Shown piece by piece: positions 61,615 through 64,000 of a DNA stretch of 64,000 bases; position 1 is the stretch's first letter; each line of letters begins with the position of its first letter. The stretch is from contig NC_014313.1 of the NCBI RefSeq assembly GCF_000143145.1, positions 1,860,001 through 1,924,000 on the forward strand, read 5' to 3'. The notes beneath the pieces are model-generated. The model ran no database searches. It was not told where the DNA came from and saw only the letters and a program-made list of their open reading frames with translations. The position numbers and the translations under genes are program-made. This DNA is from Hyphomicrobium denitrificans ATCC 51888. GTDB lineage: Bacteria > Pseudomonadota > Alphaproteobacteria > Rhizobiales > Hyphomicrobiaceae.

Positions 61615-64000
61615 CTACCAGGCGACGCGCATGCCTACGCTGCCTCCGAATGAGAGGTAGTCGTCCTTGCCGAACTCGAAATTGCCTTTGACGAAGCCGC
61701 TCAGCCCGTTGTCGGAGAGGCTGTAGACGTTCACGCCGCCGGTCACTTCTCCGATCGCGCCGGTCATGTCGTCCGCAGCTTGGAGGACGTAGCCGCCGCT
61801 GGCGACATTCGCGGAATTATCGCCGAGGAATTCGTACCAGGCACTGACGCCGACGAACGGCTCGTATTTTGCGCGCTCGTCCTGGACCGTCGTTCCAACA
61901 CGCACGCCCAAACGGCCCCTCAAACTATCGCCGTTCGCAAAGTTCACAGACGTTCCGTATACCGATAAATTGTCGATGTCCGAGTTGACGTAAGCCAGCG
62001 TCGCGCCCGGCTCGATGAAGTATTGGCCGCGATCGATGCGGTAACCCGTATCGAGCACGCCGCCGATCGATGTTGTGCCCGCGTTATCTTTCTCGCCGAA
62101 CGAGCCGCGATAATCGACGTTGCCGATATTCGCCATCAGCTTGGCATCGAGGAACCAAGGCCCCTTGAGATAGGTGATGTACGCGCCGACCGCACCGCCT
62201 TCGAAATCAGCGCGCGTCGCCGAGCTTTCGAAATCGACCACCGATCGCAGGTAGCCACCCATGACGCCAGCAAGCCAGATCCCCTGCCCGTCATTGGCCC
62301 GCACTACGATATCGTAGCCGGCGACAACGCCGCCGCCGCTCTGATCGTAGTCCGTCTTATAGGTATTGCGCGTCCCCATGATCGAAACCGAATGCGAGGC
62401 TGCACGAGATTCCGTCGAACCGAGCCCCTTGACCCAAGCGCCCGAGGTTGCAGGCTTGCCGCATGTTTCAGCCGGCCCCTTCAAACCTTCCGATACACAC
62501 GGGCGTTGAACCGCAACGCGAAGATCGGCGGTTCTGTCGAGCCAGACGCCGGACGCATTGTGCCACATCGATTGCGCCGCTGACACAAGGCTCGGAAGCT
62601 CGACGAATGTCCGGTTCGGCGCGCTCGCAAGCACCCACTCGTTTGCATCATTGAGATACAGATCGTAGTCGAAAAGACCGGTGTCGATCGGCCCATGTAT
62701 CAGCGCAAAATTCTGCGCCGATATTTGTCCGGTGGCGCGGACAACTTCGATCCCGAGAGGATTGTACGAGCCGAAACCGGGATTGACGTTATTCACCTCG
62801 ATCAGCGTCTGTCCCGAGACGTCGCCGTTGATGATCAACTGATCGGAACTCGAATTCGACGAGGAACCGAGGAAGCTGTCGACTTTCAGATAGCTGTGCC
62901 CCGTCGCGCCATTGAACGCCAAGGTGCCACCGTCAGTCGGCGTAAGAGTCGTCACGTCGCCGGTAAAGCCATCCTGCAGATCGATCGTCCCGTTCGTATT
63001 CGAACTTCCGTTGTTGAAAATTTCGACGCCGGCAAGCTCAGTATAATCATTGTTTTCCGGAGCATCGGGATCAGTCGTGAACACGGTGCCCGTGTTGTTG
63101 AAGACGTCCGCCAGACCATCGCCGAGGTTGCTGGCTCCGATGAACGTCCAGCTGTGATCACTCGTGTTGTTGAAGACGTTCCCCAGCTCGGTATCGCCTG
63201 CATTGGAGAGATCAATTCGGCCGAGCATCGTGCCGTCGTTGTTGATCGTGACGGCTCCGCCCTCCGCCTCAACGATCAAGTCCGTCGGATTGTAGTGGCG
63301 CCCGACGATCCGGCCGCGGCGCTCGTTATTGATCGTCGCGCCGTCCTTTGTCTTCAGCTTGATCGTTGCATCGCCGACGCCCGATCCACGGATCAACCCC
63401 GATGAGTTGATTTCGGCGGATTGCGCATCGATCTGGATGGCGCTGTCGCCACCCGTGATGCGGCCGCGCCGGCCATTGTTGACGGTGACGTTGCCGTTCG
63501 CGGAAACATCGATGCCATCGCCTCTGCGGCCGCGGATCGAGCCGCTGCCATTATCGATGGTGACGTTGCCATCGACATCATCGGCATGCACGCCGTCATT
63601 GCGGCCGGAAATCGAGCCGCCGGCCCGATTGTCGATCCGAACGTTACCTTCGACGTCATCGATATCGACGCCATTGTCACGGTCGCCGCGAATTGTTCCG
63701 CCGAAGCTGTTGGAGATCCTGACGCCGCCATCGACATCGCGAACTTTCAGACCGTTGTCTTCACCAGAAATGCGCCCGCCGAACCGATTGTCGACCCGCA
63801 CGCTGCCTTCGACGTCGCGTATATCGACCCCGTCGTCATCGCGACCGGTTATCGTTCCGCCGAAGCGGTTATCGATCCTGACGTTGTCATCGACATTGGA
63901 GACGTGAATGCCGTCGTCATCGCCAGTGATTTTGCCGCCGAAGCTGTTTCGGATGGAAACGGATCCGTCAGCATCTTCGATACGCACGCCATCGCCGCGC
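61615..64000 (-). CDS. Autotransporter with beta-helix repeat passenger, 5' end outside window
   Basis: At least 794 residues, running past position 64000 at its N-terminus. The first about 230 visible residues are repeats of about 26 residues with the form VDIRDVEGSVRVDNRFGG-x-ISG-x-D, rich in Asp, Asn and Gly. A parallel beta-helix passenger is expected. A looser passenger follows (FNNTSDHSWTF, VFNNTGTVF). Then from about residue 520 a classical beta-barrel translocator of about 270 residues runs (SGAWVKGLGS, GVVAGYDIV, FEPFVG-type segments) and ends GMRVAW. It would be exported through its own barrel and displayed on the cell surface. The signal peptide is not visible here. Confidence 0.85.
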   Translation of the reverse strand, partial: RGDGVRIEDADGSVSIRNSFGGKITGDDDGIHVSNVDDNVRIDNRFGGTITGRDDDGVDIRDVEGSVRVDNRFGGRISGEDNGLKVRDVDGGVRISNSFGGTIRGDRDNGVDIDDVEGNVRIDNRAGGSISGRNDGVHADDVDGNVTIDNGSGSIRGRRGDGIDVSANGNVTVNNGRRGRITGGDSAIQIDAQSAEINSSGLIRGSGVGDATIKLKTKDGATINNERRGRIVGRHYNPTDLIVEAEGGAVTINNDGTMLGRIDLSNAGDTELGNVFNNTSDHSWTFIGASNLGDGLADVFNNTGTVFTTDPDAPENNDYTELAGVEIFNNGSSNTNGTIDLQDGFTGDVTTLTPTDGGTLAFNGATGHSYLKVDSFLGSSSNSSSDQLIINGDVSGQTLIEVNNVNPGFGSYNPLGIEVVRATGQISAQNFALIHGPIDTGLFDYDLYLNDANEWVLASAPNRTFVELPSLVSAAQSMWHNASGVWLDRTADLRVAVQRPCVSEGLKGPAETCGKPATSGAWVKGLGSTESRAASHSVSIMGTRNTYKTDYDQSGGGVVAGYDIVVRANDGQGIWLAGVMGGYLRSVVDFESSATRADFEGGAVGAYITYLKGPWFLDAKLMANIGNVDYRGSFGEKDNAGTTSIGGVLDTGYRIDRGQYFIEPGATLAYVNSDIDNLSVYGTSVNFANGDSLRGRLGVRVGTTVQDERAKYEPFVGVSAWYEFLGDNSANVASGGYVLQAADDMTGAIGEVTGGVNVYSLSDNGLSGFVKGNFEFGKDDYLSFGGSVGMRVAW
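63480..64000 (-). repeat. Tandem coding repeats of 78-81 bases in the autotransporter passenger
   Basis: At least six units encode the same peptide pattern D(V/A)(D/E)G-x-VRIDN-x-GG-x-I-x-G. The units differ at many silent and replaced positions, so they are old rather than freshly copied. The unit count may be higher beyond the window edge. Confidence 0.8.

Noticed and set aside
1..64000. CRISPR arrays, prophage or integrative element
   Set aside because: No regularly spaced repeats of the right size, no integrase, transposase, phage structural or conjugation genes, and the tRNA genes show no adjoining attachment repeats.

Overview
The window looks like a chromosomal segment of a methylotrophic, denitrifying alphaproteobacterium of the Hyphomicrobiales, most likely Hyphomicrobium or a close relative. 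This is inferred from gene content and GC-rich codon use. The main clues are a lanthanide-type XoxF methanol dehydrogenase, a formaldehyde-activating-enzyme homologue, a complete Tat-type nosRZDFYLX cluster, an FnrL-type regulator, DUF2865 and TIGR02281 proteins typical of the group, and class II DAHP synthase.

Layout. 0-5 kb: the 5' part of an lldD-type L-lactate dehydrogenase, a cyclophilin-fold protein, and a NodE/NodF-like ketosynthase plus acyl carrier protein facing a fatty acyl-CoA ligase. 5.1-5.8 kb: a gene-free block of REP-like hairpins and TTAGGG-like arrays placed exactly at the stop codons of two converging genes. 5.8-24.5 kb: housekeeping genes (cysS, gltX, nadE, uspA, DAHP synthase, gor, rpiA, gph, MMPL transporter, tRNA-Val, msrA, ornithine decarboxylase). 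24.8-39 kb: a diheme/DUF4384 protein, a 54-residue membrane protein, threonine ammonia-lyase, an Lrp regulator, a GST, a nuclease, a histidine kinase with two tandem retropepsin-like proteases, phosphoglucomutase/phosphomannomutase, a TauE exporter and dusA.

39-49 kb: a respiratory and C1 region. It holds xoxF alone with a strong terminator, a divergent MocR-type regulator, an Fnr regulator with four cysteines, a BtuF-like binding protein followed by a c-type cytochrome, a DUF2130 protein, tRNA-Pro, tRNA-Gln and a Fae-like protein lacking the catalytic histidine. 49.5-59.6 kb: nosX, L, Y, F, D, Z and R on the minus strand. NosR carries the flavinylation motif that NosX would modify. A diiron ferritin-like gene diverges from nosR, with an Fnr-type box between them. 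59.9-64 kb: a LuxR regulator, a degenerate SDR protein and an autotransporter with a very regular repeat passenger that runs off the window.

No CRISPR array, insertion sequence, integrase or phage gene was recognised. Functions are assigned from motifs and family memory only; no database search was run.
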